Positions 1 through 9,124 of a stretch of 64,000 bases of DNA are shown piece by piece. The DNA lies in contig CCEZ01000049.1 in NCBI GenBank assembly GCA_000751555.1, forward strand, positions 124,001 to 188,000. Direction: 5' to 3'. Below the pieces are notes generated by a model. The model worked only from the letters and a program-made list of their open reading frames with translations, did not search any database and was not told the DNA's origin. Both the position numbers and the translations under genes were made by a program. Source of the stretch: Anaerosalibacter massiliensis (lineage in GTDB: Bacteria; Bacillota; Clostridia; Tissierellales; Sporanaerobacteraceae). The number at the start of each line of letters is the position of its first letter. The stretch's first letter is position 1.

Positions 1-730
1 CAACATTTAAAATTCTTTTAATTATAAATTTATCAAATTTAAACTTTTTAAAACTTGGTCTAATCGTATTGGAACCTTTAAACATTATGTACATACTAGA
101 AACGGCAAGAAAAACCCTTGAAATTATTGTTGCAATAGCAGCCCCTGCAATTCCCATATTAAAATTAAATATAAAAATAGGGTCCAATACTGTATTGATT
201 ATAGCACTAATACCACTAAGTACAGTTGGTAAAAGAGTATTTCCTTGAGCATTCATAATAGAATTAAAATTAAAAAACAAAAACATAAAAGATAAATCTA
301 AAAAACTTAATTTTAAATATGTATTGCTATATTTAGCTAAATCACCTTTTCCTCCCATCAACTTAATTACAAGAGGTGTTATTATATATCCAATAATAGA
401 AAAACAAATAGCAAATATTAAAGATACTATAATAAGCTGACTAGCATATTTATTAGCTTCTTCCTCTTTTGAAGCCCCAATTAATTGAGATAGTATAGAT
501 GTTCCAGCAACTGAAAGTCCAATACCTATAGATATAAACAGATATAATACTGGCCAAACAAAAGATGTAGAAGCAAATTGGACAGAACCTAATTTGCTTA
601 CCCACATTCCATCTACTACATTATAAAGGGTTTGAATTAAGTTATTAACCATAATAGGCAATGATAATGTTATAATTACCTTATACAATTCTCCACCAAG
701 TATGAGATCTTTTCTTTTATCCTCTTTCAT
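1..730 (-). CDS. MATE-family multidrug/cation efflux protein, C-terminus cut off by window edge
   Basis: Membrane exporter of the MATE family, which pumps drugs or metabolites out in exchange for Na+ or H+. The visible N-terminal 243 residues carry the typical MATE start (a short charged tail, then SLPIMVNNLIQTLYNVVDGMWV) followed by several hydrophobic helices. The start ATG at 730 has a strong GGGGGAG ribosome binding site. About 450 residues are expected in a full protein, so roughly half lies beyond position 1. Substrate cannot be told from sequence. Confidence 0.85.
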   Translation of the reverse strand, partial: MKEDKRKDLILGGELYKVIITLSLPIMVNNLIQTLYNVVDGMWVSKLGSVQFASTSFVWPVLYLFISIGIGLSVAGTSILSQLIGASKEEEANKYASQLIIVSLIFAICFSIIGYIITPLVIKLMGGKGDLAKYSNTYLKLSFLDLSFMFLFFNFNSIMNAQGNTLLPTVLSGISAIINTVLDPIFIFNFNMGIAGAAIATIISRVFLAVSSMYIMFKGSNTIRPSFKKFKFDKFIIKRILNV

Positions 731-779
731 ATAACTCCCCCATTTATAACTTATTTAGATACACGAAATAATATTTATA

Positions 780-1088
780 TTATATCACTTTTAATAAAAA
801 ATTGCTTGAAAGTAATTGTATATTATAAAAAAACCTATTAAAGATAATAAAAACCACCTCAAATAATATGGAAAGTATGGCTGATAAAATAAATGTGGAA
901 CCATATGCAATCCACATAGTTCCATTAGCCTTATTATATGCTTTTACATCAGAAATTTCTTCCGTTTTAACTCTTGTTCCAGACCAAAAATGCATTGGAG
1001 TTTTCTTTTTTAATGCAAATATTCCAATCCCAATAAAAACTGTAGCACATATAAATGAAATTACTACCAATGGCATTGCAGTCCCCAT
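780..1088 (-). CDS. small membrane protein of unknown function
   Basis: A 102-residue protein with two hydrophobic segments (about residues 5-25 and 58-85) separated by a polar stretch containing FWSGTRVKTEEISDVKAYNKANG. This layout, with a short conserved-looking polar link between two helices, resembles DUF3784/SdpI-like small clostridial membrane proteins, but I do not recognise the family firmly. The start is supported by a GGAGGG site about 8 bases upstream of the ATG. It lies between the adenosine deaminase gene and the MATE gene on the same strand, 26 bases after the former, so co-transcription is possible. Function unknown. Confidence 0.6.
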   Translation of the reverse strand: MGTAMPLVVISFICATVFIGIGIFALKKKTPMHFWSGTRVKTEEISDVKAYNKANGTMWIAYGSTFILSAILSILFEVVFIIFNRFFYNIQLLSSNFLLKVI

Positions 1089-1114
1089 ATATAAACCCTC
1101 CTAATCTAGGAAAA

Positions 1115-2131
1115 TTATATATTTTTTAAGCTATCTTCTATTATTCTTTTTAAATGGTTTTTCTCCTCTTCAGGTAAAAATGTAGCTTTTACTGAATTTT
1201 CCATAATTTTCATTATATCTTCAATGGAAAATCCTAATTCTTCTATTAAAAGACTATATTCTTTATCTAATGAAGTATTTGAAACAGTTGTATTATCAGT
1301 ATTTACTGTTACTAATATGTCATTATTTAAAAATTCCCTTATAGGATATTCATCTATTGAGTTTACTGCCTTAGTTTGTAAATTACTTATAGGACACATT
1401 TCTAAAAATATATCTTTTTCTTTTAGCAATTTCATTATATTAGGATTTTTTATAGCTGCTATTCCATGGCCTATTCTTTGAGCATGTAAAAGTTCTACAG
1501 ATTTAATTATATTTTCATCTCTTCCAGTTTCTCCCGCATGGACTGTTATATTGTATCCTTTTTCATAAGCTAAATCAAAAGCTTCCTTATGTTTCTCTGG
1601 TGGAAAACCTTCTTCTCCTCCAGCTAAATCTACTGCTACTACTCCTTTTCCAAGAAATTTCTCTCCCTTTTTAACTACCTCTATACTTTTATCCACACTC
1701 TCATACCTCATACATGCAAGTATAGCATTAGACAATATATTAAAATCTTTCTTAGCTCTTTCCATTCCTTTCAACACACTTTCTACAGCTTCATCAAAAC
1801 TAAGACCTTTTTTCATAAAAAGGAATGGTGCAAATCTTATTTCTGCATATTTTACATTTTGTTTACTTAAATCCTCTAAAAGTTCATATGTAATCCTTTC
1901 TATATTTTCTTTACTTTGCATTATTTTCAATGGATAAGAAAACTTCTCTAAATACTCAACCAATGAATTGCATCCATCTTCTACCTTAACCATTTTCTCA
2001 AATTCTTCTAAAGATATATTTTCTAAATCTTTTTCTTCTAGCAATAATTCATACATAGTTTCTGGTCTTACACTCCCATCTAAATGACAATGTAGCTCAA
2101 CTTTAGGAAGCTTTTTTAACATATCCCTCAT
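1115..2131 (-). CDS. add: adenosine deaminase
   Basis: Converts adenosine (and deoxyadenosine) to inosine plus ammonia in purine salvage; cytoplasmic, zinc-dependent. The N-terminal VELHCHLDGS holds the two zinc-ligand histidines and the C-terminal half has HAGET, RIGHG and the NTDN aspartate region, all in the family order. I choose the ATG at 2131 rather than an in-frame ATG 15 bases upstream, because the upstream codons themselves form the GGAGGAG ribosome binding site for 2131. The protein is then 338 residues, a normal bacterial length. It starts 27 bases after recQ ends, so the two may share a transcript. Confidence 0.93.
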   Translation of the reverse strand: MRDMLKKLPKVELHCHLDGSVRPETMYELLLEEKDLENISLEEFEKMVKVEDGCNSLVEYLEKFSYPLKIMQSKENIERITYELLEDLSKQNVKYAEIRFAPFLFMKKGLSFDEAVESVLKGMERAKKDFNILSNAILACMRYESVDKSIEVVKKGEKFLGKGVVAVDLAGGEEGFPPEKHKEAFDLAYEKGYNITVHAGETGRDENIIKSVELLHAQRIGHGIAAIKNPNIMKLLKEKDIFLEMCPISNLQTKAVNSIDEYPIREFLNNDILVTVNTDNTTVSNTSLDKEYSLLIEELGFSIEDIMKIMENSVKATFLPEEEKNHLKRIIEDSLKNI

Positions 2132-2157
2132 AACTTCTCCTCCCATACTATTATATT

Positions 2158-4299
2158 TTATGAATAAGTTCTTTTACATAATACTTTTTTAATGTCTAAA
2201 TATGAAATACTATCCGGAAGCTTTTCTTTAATAGGCTTTAAATAATCAGAGCCTACTTCATCAACTACTTCTAATATTTGACTTTCTAAATCTTCATCTA
2301 CCATATCTGACCAGTTAATATCTTTTCCTTCTTTCTGACATTTAATTAAATGATTAAAAATTGTTTCTTCTATTAATCCTCTCTCCTTTGCAATTTCCTC
2401 TATTGATTTCCCCTCATTATATAATTTATAAGTTATTTCATGGCTTTTAATTTTATTTGTTTTTCTAGTATTTAATTCTGTAATGCTACTATTCCTAGTC
2501 TTCTTAGGTGCATCTGCCCCTGTTTCTTCCCTATATTTTAATACAGCATCTAGAAATATTTCTCCATATCTTTCATACTTTACATTTCCAATACCTTTCA
2601 TAGAAAGCATTTCCTCTTTATTTTCTGGAAGATAGGCGCATATTTCTCTCAAAGTACTATCTGCAAATATAACATAGGGAGGAACATTCTTTTGCATTGC
2701 TATTTCCATACGAATACCTCTAAGTTCTTTAAATAACTCTCCATGTATAGTTAAATCTCTCTTAGGCAATTCTTCTCTCTTTTCTATTCTCTGATATACC
2801 TTTTTTTCTCCTTTCAATATTTCCATTGATTTAGGAGTCATTTGGACTACAGGAAATTTACTTCCTGTCACATGCAAATATCCATCTGCTATAAGAAGCA
2901 AAATCATATCTTTTATTCCCTTTTCAGTATATTCTTCCATAATTCCGTAAGTAGATACCTTATCTAATCCAAACTCTAAAATTCGCTTATCCTTTGAACC
3001 CATTAAAACTTTAGCAACCATAGTGGTACCGTATCTTTGATCCATTCTATATACACAGGATATAATCTTTTGTGCTTCTGTACTAATATCTTTTAACTCT
3101 CTATCATCTAAGCAATTACTACAAAAATTGCAATTATCCTTTCCATTTTCTTCACCAAAATAGTTTAAAAGTCTTTCTCTTAAACAATTTCTAGTATGAC
3201 AATAATCTATCATATGTTGAAGATTTTTATAGGATATTTCTTTTCTCTTTGGATTGTAAGTACTTTGTTCAATAAGATATTTTTGTTTAAGTATATCCTG
3301 TGGAGAATATAAAAGAATACAATCACTTTTTTCTCCATCTCTTCCTGCACGACCAGCTTCTTGATAATAGGCTTCTATATTTTGCGGCATATTATGATGA
3401 ATTACAAATCTAACATTAGATTTATCTATACCCATTCCAAAAGCATTTGTTGCAACTATAATTAAAATTTTATCATATATAAAATCTTCTTGAGTATTCT
3501 TTCTCTCTTCATTTGTCAATCCAGCATGGTATATACCTACATTAAAGCCTTTCTCTTTTAAAAAACTTCCTACACTCTCTACCTCTTTTCTAGTAGCACA
3601 ATATATAATTCCTGACTCATCAGGACTATTTTCTAAATAATTAAGTATAAAGGCTTTTCTATCTGAAGATTTCTTTACTTCAAAATATAGATTAGGACGA
3701 TCAAATCCTGTAATTATCTTTAATGGATTATCAAGCTTTAATATATTAGAAATATCCTCTACTATTTCTTCAGTAGCTGTAGCAGTAAAAGCACCTATAA
3801 CTGGCCTATTCTCTAAGTTAGATATAAATTTAGGGATCTCTCTGTAACTAGGGCGAAAATCATGACCCCATTGACTAATGCAATGGGCTTCATCTACAGC
3901 AATTAAGGAAATATTTACTTTTCTAACAAATCTTAAAAATATTTCAGAATTAAGCCTTTCTGGTGCAATATATATAAGTCTATACCTACCTTTTAAACCT
4001 TCATCTATCCTTAAATTTTGTTCCTTTATGGATAATGTACTATTTATAAAAGTAGCAGAAATTCCAAATTCATTTAATGCATCTACCTGATCTTTCATTA
4101 AAGATATTAATGGAGAAATCACCAATGTAATTCCTTCTAATAATAGTGCTGGAATCTGATAGCATAATGATTTTCCCCCACTAGTAGGCATAATACCTAG
4201 TACATCTCTTCTATTTACTAAACCATCTATTAGTTCCTTCTGTCCTTTTCTAAAATCTTCAAATCCAAAATATTCATGTAATACTATCTCTGCTCTCAT
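2158..4299 (-). CDS. recQ: ATP-dependent DNA helicase RecQ
   Basis: A 3'-5' DNA helicase of recombination and fork repair. Domains in order: helicase core with Walker A-type PTSGGKS near residue 40 and DEAH box in [19 protein letters not shown] near residue 135; second helicase lobe with YCATRKEVE and [10 protein letters not shown]; RecQ zinc-binding cysteines near 370-395 ([16 protein letters not shown] through CNFCSNC); winged helix; HRDC domain near 515-590; and a C-terminal helix-turn-helix tail to residue 713, as in long Firmicute RecQ proteins. Walker A has TSGGKS rather than the usual TGGGKS. The start has an AGGGGGG site upstream. Intact. Confidence 0.95.
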   Translation of the reverse strand: MRAEIVLHEYFGFEDFRKGQKELIDGLVNRRDVLGIMPTSGGKSLCYQIPALLLEGITLVISPLISLMKDQVDALNEFGISATFINSTLSIKEQNLRIDEGLKGRYRLIYIAPERLNSEIFLRFVRKVNISLIAVDEAHCISQWGHDFRPSYREIPKFISNLENRPVIGAFTATATEEIVEDISNILKLDNPLKIITGFDRPNLYFEVKKSSDRKAFILNYLENSPDESGIIYCATRKEVESVGSFLKEKGFNVGIYHAGLTNEERKNTQEDFIYDKILIIVATNAFGMGIDKSNVRFVIHHNMPQNIEAYYQEAGRAGRDGEKSDCILLYSPQDILKQKYLIEQSTYNPKRKEISYKNLQHMIDYCHTRNCLRERLLNYFGEENGKDNCNFCSNCLDDRELKDISTEAQKIISCVYRMDQRYGTTMVAKVLMGSKDKRILEFGLDKVSTYGIMEEYTEKGIKDMILLLIADGYLHVTGSKFPVVQMTPKSMEILKGEKKVYQRIEKREELPKRDLTIHGELFKELRGIRMEIAMQKNVPPYVIFADSTLREICAYLPENKEEMLSMKGIGNVKYERYGEIFLDAVLKYREETGADAPKKTRNSSITELNTRKTNKIKSHEITYKLYNEGKSIEEIAKERGLIEETIFNHLIKCQKEGKDINWSDMVDEDLESQILEVVDEVGSDYLKPIKEKLPDSISYLDIKKVLCKRTYS

Positions 4300-4375
4300 A
4301 CAACTTTTCCCCCCTTATAGCCTTGAACCACTACTTGTACTTATTGTATCAAATAATAATGAATGTGAAAAATAG

Positions 4376-4420
4376 AATATCGTCTATTTAAGTAGGAAAA
4401 ACCTCAAAATAGACGATATT
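4376..4420 (-). terminator. intrinsic terminator after lipA
   Basis: Inverted repeat with arms AATATCGTCTATTT and its complement, a loop of about 16 bases, and a short T-run on the minus strand just past the stem. It follows the lipA stop codon by about 10 bases and separates lipA from recQ. Confidence 0.75.
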
Positions 4421-4428
4421 TATAATAT

Positions 4429-5286
4429 TTATTTTATTAAATCAATTACCCGATCCGCATAATATGAACTCCTTACTAGTGGACCAGAAGCTACAAATTT
4501 AAAACCCATTTTTAATGCCTTATCCTTATAATTTTCAAAAATGTCTGGATGGATATATTCAACAACTGGATGATGTTTTTTTGAAGGAGCAAGGTATTGT
4601 CCTATAGTCAATATATCACAATCTACTTTCCTTAAATCTTTAAATAGATCTATAACCTCCTCTTCCTTTTCTCCAAGTCCAACCATAATTCCTGACTTTG
4701 TCAGTATATTCTTATCCATACTTTTTACATTTTCTAATAGTTTTAAAGATCTTTCATATATAGCCATAGGTCTTACTGAAGAATATAATTTTGGTATAGT
4801 CTCTACATTGTGGTTTATAACTTCAGGCTTAGATTCAACAACTTTAGATAGTGCTGTTTTATCTCCCTCAAAATCTGGTATAAGTACTTCTACAATTATA
4901 CTTTCATTTAATTCTTTTATACTTTCTATTACCTTTGCAAAATGTTCAGCTCCACCATCAGGTAGATCATCTCTTGTTACAGATGTTATAACTACATACT
5001 TAAGTCCCAATTCTTTAACAGCATTAGCAACCTTTAAAGGTTCTTCTAAATCTACAACTTCTGGCTTTCCCGTTGTTACATTGCAAAAAGTACAGTTTCT
5101 AGTGCAATTACTTCCTAAAATCATAAAAGTAGCCGTTCTCTTGCTAAAACATTCCATAAGATTTGGACAATTAGCTTCTTCACATACAGTGTTTAGAGAT
5201 AAACCCTTTACCAGATTATTTACATTATTTATCTCTCTATTTCCTCGTAGTTTTATATTTAACCATTCTGGCTTCCTACTTTCCAT
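4429..5286 (-). CDS. lipA: lipoyl synthase
   Basis: Radical SAM enzyme that inserts two sulfur atoms into protein-bound octanoate to make lipoate for 2-oxoacid dehydrogenases and the glycine cleavage H protein. Both iron-sulfur motifs are complete: C35-x4-C40-x5-C46 for the auxiliary cluster and C61-x3-C65-x2-C68 for the SAM cluster. The C-terminal [13 protein letters not shown] contains the serine of the conserved RSSY ligand. Length 285 is standard. The AGGGGGC site sits before the ATG. No octanoyltransferase (lipB/lipM) is adjacent. It has its own terminator and appears monocistronic. Confidence 0.96.
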   Translation of the reverse strand: MESRKPEWLNIKLRGNREINNVNNLVKGLSLNTVCEEANCPNLMECFSKRTATFMILGSNCTRNCTFCNVTTGKPEVVDLEEPLKVANAVKELGLKYVVITSVTRDDLPDGGAEHFAKVIESIKELNESIIVEVLIPDFEGDKTALSKVVESKPEVINHNVETIPKLYSSVRPMAIYERSLKLLENVKSMDKNILTKSGIMVGLGEKEEEVIDLFKDLRKVDCDILTIGQYLAPSKKHHPVVEYIHPDIFENYKDKALKMGFKFVASGPLVRSSYYADRVIDLIK

Positions 5287-5378
5287 CTAAACGCCCCCTA
5301 TTTTTAAAGGTAGAACCTAATATAGATATTAACATATAGGCTTATCTCATACAACACCACTATATGTATAGCCTTTTA

Positions 5379-5879
5379 TTACTTTGTATTAGCTTGAATT
5401 TTTCTATTTTTTTCTACAATATTTAATATTACTAAAGATAATACACTACCTCCTATACTGCTTAAAATAAAAGGATATACAAAGAAAAGTACTGCTACTT
5501 CTTTTCCCATAATATATTTTGCTAGTGGAAAAGCTAAAAATCCTCCAAGTACTCCTGTTCCAAATACTTCTCCAACAGCTGAAATATATTTATTTTTAGT
5601 ATATTTATAAAATAATCCAGCAATTAAAGCTCCAATCATGCTACCGGGAAAAGCTAAAAGACTTCCTGTCCCTAATATATTCCTTAAAAGAGATATAGAA
5701 AATGCTATACCTACACTATAGATTGGGCCTAATATGGTGGCAGATAAAACATTTATAACATGTTGAACTGGGAAACATTTTGATGCTCCTATTGGAATAT
5801 ATATTAAATTTCCAAGAGCTACTCCTATAGCCGTAAACATTCCAGCCATAGTCAACTTCTTAGTCTTTTTAGTTCCCAA
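5379..5879 (-). CDS. thiW: ThiW, ECF transporter S component, probably for hydroxyethylthiazole
   Basis: A 166-residue, five- to six-helix membrane protein with the ThiW signature GVALGNLIYIPIGASKCFPVQHVINVL near the N-terminus. ThiW proteins are substrate-binding subunits of energy-coupling-factor transporters and are linked by genome context to uptake of the thiazole half of thiamine. It is the last gene of the TPP-riboswitch operon, 20 bases after thiC. No ECF ATPase or T subunit lies nearby, so it would use the shared energising module encoded elsewhere. The presence of thiM in this window and the lack of thiazole-synthesis genes fit thiazole salvage. Confidence 0.88.
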   Translation of the reverse strand: MGTKKTKKLTMAGMFTAIGVALGNLIYIPIGASKCFPVQHVINVLSATILGPIYSVGIAFSISLLRNILGTGSLLAFPGSMIGALIAGLFYKYTKNKYISAVGEVFGTGVLGGFLAFPLAKYIMGKEVAVLFFVYPFILSSIGGSVLSLVILNIVEKNRKIQANTK

Positions 5880-5899
5880 TTAAATCACCTTCATTTAAA

Positions 5900-7213
5900 T
5901 TAATCATCACTTCTTAAAATATTTATGTCTTTTCCCTTCATTATTCTATTCATATTTCTCATTGAACACATTTTTCCACACATTGTACAGCTATCTTCAT
6001 GCTCTGGAGTGGATTCTTTCCTATATCTTCTTGCCTTATCTTCATCTATAGCTAAACTAAACATTTTTTCCCAATCTAATTCTTGTCTTGCAATACTCAT
6101 TTCTAAATCCCATTCTTTAGCACCAGATAATCCTTTAGCTATATCTCCTACATGAGCTGCAATCTTTGAAGCAATAATTCCTTCTTTCATATCATCTAAA
6201 TCTGGAAGTCTTAAATGTTCTGCTGGTGTTACATAACATAGGAAGTCTGCTCCGCTACTTGCAGCTATTGCTCCACCGATAGCACTAGTTATATGATCGT
6301 ATCCTGGAGCTATATCAGTAACTATTGGTCCCAGAACATAGAAAGGAGCACCATGACATATTTTTTTCTCAAGCAGCATATTTGCTTCTATTTCATTTAT
6401 AGCTATATGTCCTGGGCCCTCTATCATAACTTGTACATTTTCTCTCCAAGCCCTTTTTGTTAGTTCTCCAAGGACTATAAGTTCTTCTATTTGTGGTCCA
6501 TCTGTACCGTCTTCAATACATCCAGGTCTTAGTGCATCTCCAAGGCTTATAGTCATATCATACTTTTTACATATATCTAGAAGCTCATCAAAATATTCGT
6601 AGAATGGATTTTCCTTATTATTCAATTCCATCCAAGCATATAATAAAGAACCTCCCCTTGATACTATATTTGTAATTCTATTATTTTTTTTAAAAACTTC
6701 TGCTGTCCTTCTATTCATACCTGCATGGATTGTTACAAAATCCACTCCATCTTCTCCATGTTTTCTTACTACGTCTAGAAATTCTTCTGAAGTAATATCT
6801 TTTAATTCTTTATCATAAAATCCTACTGCATCATATACTGGAACAGTCCCTATCATAGATGAAGAGACCTCAACTAATCTTCTTCTAAACTCTTCAGTTT
6901 TTCCAAAAGAACTTAAATCCATTATAGCTTCTACATTCATATCTATTGCATTTTTTACCTTCTCAAGTTCTTTATCTACATCAGGACAATCTCTAGAAAT
7001 ACCTAAATTTACATTTATCTTAGTTCTAAGCCCCTCTCCTATTCCTTCGGGAATTAATGAACTATGTTTTTTATTTGCAGGTATAACGATTTTTCCCTCG
7101 CCTATTTTCTTTCTTAAAATTTCTACATCAATATTCTCTTTTTCTGCCACTATCTCCATTTCCTTTGTTACAATACCTTTTTTAGCTGCATTCATTTGAG
7201 TAGTATACTCCAT
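5900..7213 (-). CDS. thiC: phosphomethylpyrimidine synthase ThiC
   Basis: Radical SAM enzyme that rearranges 5-aminoimidazole ribotide into hydroxymethylpyrimidine phosphate (HMP-P). The 437-residue protein has the family landmarks [14 protein letters not shown] at the start, the central [20 protein letters not shown] and the C-terminal cluster motif in [13 protein letters not shown]. The cysteine spacing there is C-x2-C-x3-C, one residue shorter than the C-x2-C-x4-C of E. coli-type ThiC; I believe this is common in anaerobes. It lies 16 bases after thiD2 and 20 bases before thiW, all under one TPP riboswitch. Confidence 0.97.
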   Translation of the reverse strand: MEYTTQMNAAKKGIVTKEMEIVAEKENIDVEILRKKIGEGKIVIPANKKHSSLIPEGIGEGLRTKINVNLGISRDCPDVDKELEKVKNAIDMNVEAIMDLSSFGKTEEFRRRLVEVSSSMIGTVPVYDAVGFYDKELKDITSEEFLDVVRKHGEDGVDFVTIHAGMNRRTAEVFKKNNRITNIVSRGGSLLYAWMELNNKENPFYEYFDELLDICKKYDMTISLGDALRPGCIEDGTDGPQIEELIVLGELTKRAWRENVQVMIEGPGHIAINEIEANMLLEKKICHGAPFYVLGPIVTDIAPGYDHITSAIGGAIAASSGADFLCYVTPAEHLRLPDLDDMKEGIIASKIAAHVGDIAKGLSGAKEWDLEMSIARQELDWEKMFSLAIDEDKARRYRKESTPEHEDSCTMCGKMCSMRNMNRIMKGKDINILRSDD

Positions 7214-7229
7214 TTAAAATTCCCCCTTA

Positions 7230-7664
7230 TTATTTTTTTATTTCTTCAGAAGATATACTTTCTTGACTTTTATATAAAAATGCCTTTTTCTCTAGTTCAT
7301 ATACTCTGAACCTTAGTTGTTCATAGAGTTTTGACTCTTCATAATATTCTATAACCTTTAGACATTCTTCAATACTTCTTAAACCTTCTTCTGCTCTTTT
7401 AAAATTAGATATAAGTAAACTTTCTATATTACTTTTCTTATCTAAATCCTTTTCTCTTGATGCATCAAGGCCTATATCTGTTAAAGAACCTCTGTCTTTA
7501 AGCAATTGAGTATTTGAAAAACTCTTCCTCACTAAATGCCTTATCTCCCTTGCTTCTCTTGATATTTCTTTGTTTTCAAATATAAATCTTTCTATATCTT
7601 CTATAACTCTAAGTCCTTCTGATACCCTGTTTATATTTGCATCTATTATCCTATAGATACTCAA
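7230..7664 (-). CDS. thiD2: ThiD2-type alternative HMP-P kinase
   Basis: A 144-residue protein starting YRIIDANINRVSEGLRVIEDIERF, the hallmark of the ThiD2 family, which phosphorylates HMP-P to HMP-PP and is elsewhere often fused to ThiE. Such proteins are frequently mislabelled thiamine-phosphate synthase. The real ThiE is at 37268-37915, and no canonical ThiD is in the window, so ThiD2 probably supplies the pyrimidine diphosphate. It is first in the operon behind the TPP riboswitch. The start is a TTG with a GGGGG site about 11 bases upstream; that spacing is long, so the exact start is somewhat uncertain. Confidence 0.85.
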   Translation of the reverse strand: MSIYRIIDANINRVSEGLRVIEDIERFIFENKEISREAREIRHLVRKSFSNTQLLKDRGSLTDIGLDASREKDLDKKSNIESLLISNFKRAEEGLRSIEECLKVIEYYEESKLYEQLRFRVYELEKKAFLYKSQESISSEEIKK

Positions 7665-7684
7665 TATACATATAACCCCCTTTC

Positions 7685-7726
7685 AAAAAACAAAAAGCTA
7701 TACACTTCCAACAGAAGCATATAGCT
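7685..7726 (-). terminator. riboswitch-linked terminator before thiD2
   Basis: On the minus strand a 13-pair stem (AGCTATATGCTTC with its partner, two G-U pairs) is followed by an uninterrupted T-rich tail. It lies between the TPP aptamer and thiD2, so it is the likely expression platform that stops transcription when TPP is bound. Confidence 0.85.
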
Positions 7727-7750
7727 AAGTATCAAAATAAGCATAAAAAA

Positions 7751-7838
7751 ACAAGTCCCTCCGCTGGAATTACCCAAATCAGGTTCTTAGGGTCAGGAAT
7801 AACATTCCTATCTCAGCCTATTATATAAGCCCCCCTTT
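7751..7838 (-). promoter_or_regulatory. TPP riboswitch controlling thiD2-thiC-thiW
   Basis: The minus strand contains the THI-element core: GGCTGAGATAGGA in the 5' half, then ACCCTAAGAACCTGAT and TGGGTAATTCCAGCG GAGGGA in the 3' half. These are the near-universal aptamer blocks that bind thiamine pyrophosphate. Distance to the thiD2 start is about 90 bases, filled by the terminator. Confidence 0.96.
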
Positions 7839-7904
7839 AAATTTCTATTCAATTTTATAATATGATTTCTTTCCTATATATTTATCATATCACTTTTTAG
7901 TATT

Positions 7905-8100
7905 AACTGAAGCTTCCACCGCTAAAACCGATGGAGTTCCTGAGGAACTATATAGATTTCTTTAATACTGTCAATATATCTATATAGCTACAACATATTA
8001 AAACTATCTATTTTCCCTAAGATTTTCACTAACTATGCACGTTCCAATGGACCACATTAGCATCAGCATAAGGCCCGCTTCAAAGCCTTTCGTTAACTAC
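7905..8100 (-). mobile_element. decayed IS200/IS605-type right end with tnpB tail (tentative)
   Basis: No intact gene is present between the TPP riboswitch and the DUF441 gene. The minus strand shows a stretch resembling the 3' end of an IS605-family element: AGGAACTCCATCGG, a short loop, CGGTGGAAGCTTCAG, that is a small hairpin followed by the AGCTTCA end typical of TnpB/omega-RNA right ends. Upstream, 8030-8095 reads, with at least one frame change, like the ADANGP-type C-terminus of TnpB. Only about 200 bases remain, so the element is dead. Confidence 0.4.
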
Positions 8101-8144
8101 AACATATCACAACTAGAAACAAAATGCAAGTTTTACATACACAA

Positions 8145-8188
8145 AAGCCTAATCATCCTATGTCTTGAAACATAGGATGATTAGGCTT
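8145..8188. repeat. perfect 19-bp hairpin
   Basis: Two perfectly complementary 19-base arms (AAGCCTAATCATCCTATGT and its complement) enclose a 6-base loop CTTGAA. There is no strong T-run on the plus side and only a weak TTTTGTGT on the minus side. It may be a terminator of a lost gene or part of the neighbouring insertion-sequence remnant. Confidence 0.7.
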
Positions 8189-8282
8189 AGCTTCTATAAA
8201 ATTAGCTTTATATTTCATGTGATATATTTCCTATATCCGAATATATTATAAAGATATAGATAATGTGATTGGAGATATGTAT

Positions 8283-8732
8283 ATGATTAATAAAATTGTA
8301 ATATTTATAATAATTTTAATTTCAGCTACAGCAAAAAACAAGTATATGACATTTGCTGCAATTGTCATTCTATTATTATCATTTTTAAATAATAGATATT
8401 TAAATAGTCTAATTAAAAATCACTTTCTAAATATTGGAATGACCTTTCTAATGATTTGGATGCTATCCTCTTTATTAAATGGAAAAAACACCTTAAACTT
8501 ACTGAATATAGAGAAATTTTTAAATATAAATGGAATTGTATCTTTTATAGTTGGTTTTTTCGTAGTTATAATTGCATCAAAAGGATTAACCTTTCTAAAT
8601 GAAGACCCTTCTGCATTAATAGGTGTAGTAGCAGGCTCTATTATTGGAGTGACTTTTTTTAATGGAATACCCGTAGGTACTTTAACTGCCTCTGGTATAG
8701 CTTTTTTAATTATTAAATTAATTAAACATTAA
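8283..8732 (+). CDS. DUF441 family membrane protein
   Basis: A small four-helix integral membrane protein of the DUF441 (YtwI-like) family. The C-terminal EDPSALIGVVAGSIIGVTFFNGIPVG is the recognisable family block. The role of the family is not established. I place the start at the ATG at 8283, which has GGAG 8 bases upstream; a GTG at 8265 is in frame but overlaps that site. It stands alone on the plus strand, upstream of a tiny Cys-containing peptide gene. Confidence 0.85.
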   Translation: MINKIVIFIIILISATAKNKYMTFAAIVILLLSFLNNRYLNSLIKNHFLNIGMTFLMIWMLSSLLNGKNTLNLLNIEKFLNINGIVSFIVGFFVVIIASKGLTFLNEDPSALIGVVAGSIIGVTFFNGIPVGTLTASGIAFLIIKLIKH

Positions 8733-8803
8733 CATTTTTCGCTATGTAACATAGTCTATAGTAGGATTTAAATTCCCTATTCCTGATCAGGAGGTGTATT
8801 ATA

Positions 8804-8917
8804 ATGACAAATAAAGATTGTGGTTGGAATGGAATGATAAACTGCCCAGACACTTCATTACTATTCTTCTTCTTATTATTGGTAGTTATCTTCTGTGATT
8901 TTTGTAAAGACTGCTAG
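8804..8917 (+). CDS. 37-residue Cys-containing membrane peptide
   Basis: Short gene with an excellent CAGGAGGTG ribosome binding site 7 bases before the ATG. The product starts MTNKDCGWNGMINCP, continues into a very hydrophobic FFFLLLVVIFC segment and ends in DFCKDC: one membrane helix with cysteines on both sides. It ends before a clear terminator. Size and layout resemble small spore-associated or membrane peptides of Firmicutes (YjcZ-like), but I cannot assign it to a family. Intact start, site and terminator argue that it is expressed. Confidence 0.7.
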   Translation: MTNKDCGWNGMINCPDTSLLFFFLLLVVIFCDFCKDC

Positions 8918-8955
8918 TATTAAAATGATCAAATAAACTTAAATATAGTGTAGTA

Positions 8956-9001
8956 AATAACGGATAGATAATTTGATATTTTATCTATCCGTTATTTTTT
9001 T
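8956..9001 (+). terminator. intrinsic terminator after the 37-residue peptide gene
   Basis: Stem AATAACGGATAGATAA with its complement TTATCTATCCGTTATT, 8-9 base loop, then a run of T residues on the plus strand. Placed about 40 bases after the peptide stop codon. Confidence 0.9.
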
Positions 9002-9022
9002 ATATCAAAAATAGTCAATATT

Positions 9023-9065
9023 ATATGTAAATGATATTGATTATCATTTACATATATGTTATTAT
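9023..9065 (+). promoter_or_regulatory. Fur-like operator overlapping the promoter of the S4 paralogue
   Basis: Positions 9023-9055 form a perfect inverted repeat (arms ATATGTAAATGATA and complement, 5-base centre). Its core TGATATTGATTATCA differs at one base from the 7-1-7 Fur box TGATAATNATTATCA of Bacillus. A sigma-A-like promoter overlaps it: TTGATT at 9037-9042, a 17-base gap, and TATTAT at 9060-9065. Binding here would block transcription of the downstream gene. The protein could be Fur or another Fur-family member; inference from motif only. Confidence 0.65.
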
Positions 9066-9124
9066 AGAGTATATAAATATTGGTCTTAAATTATCGCGGC
9101 AAATATAATTTTGGAGATGATAAT

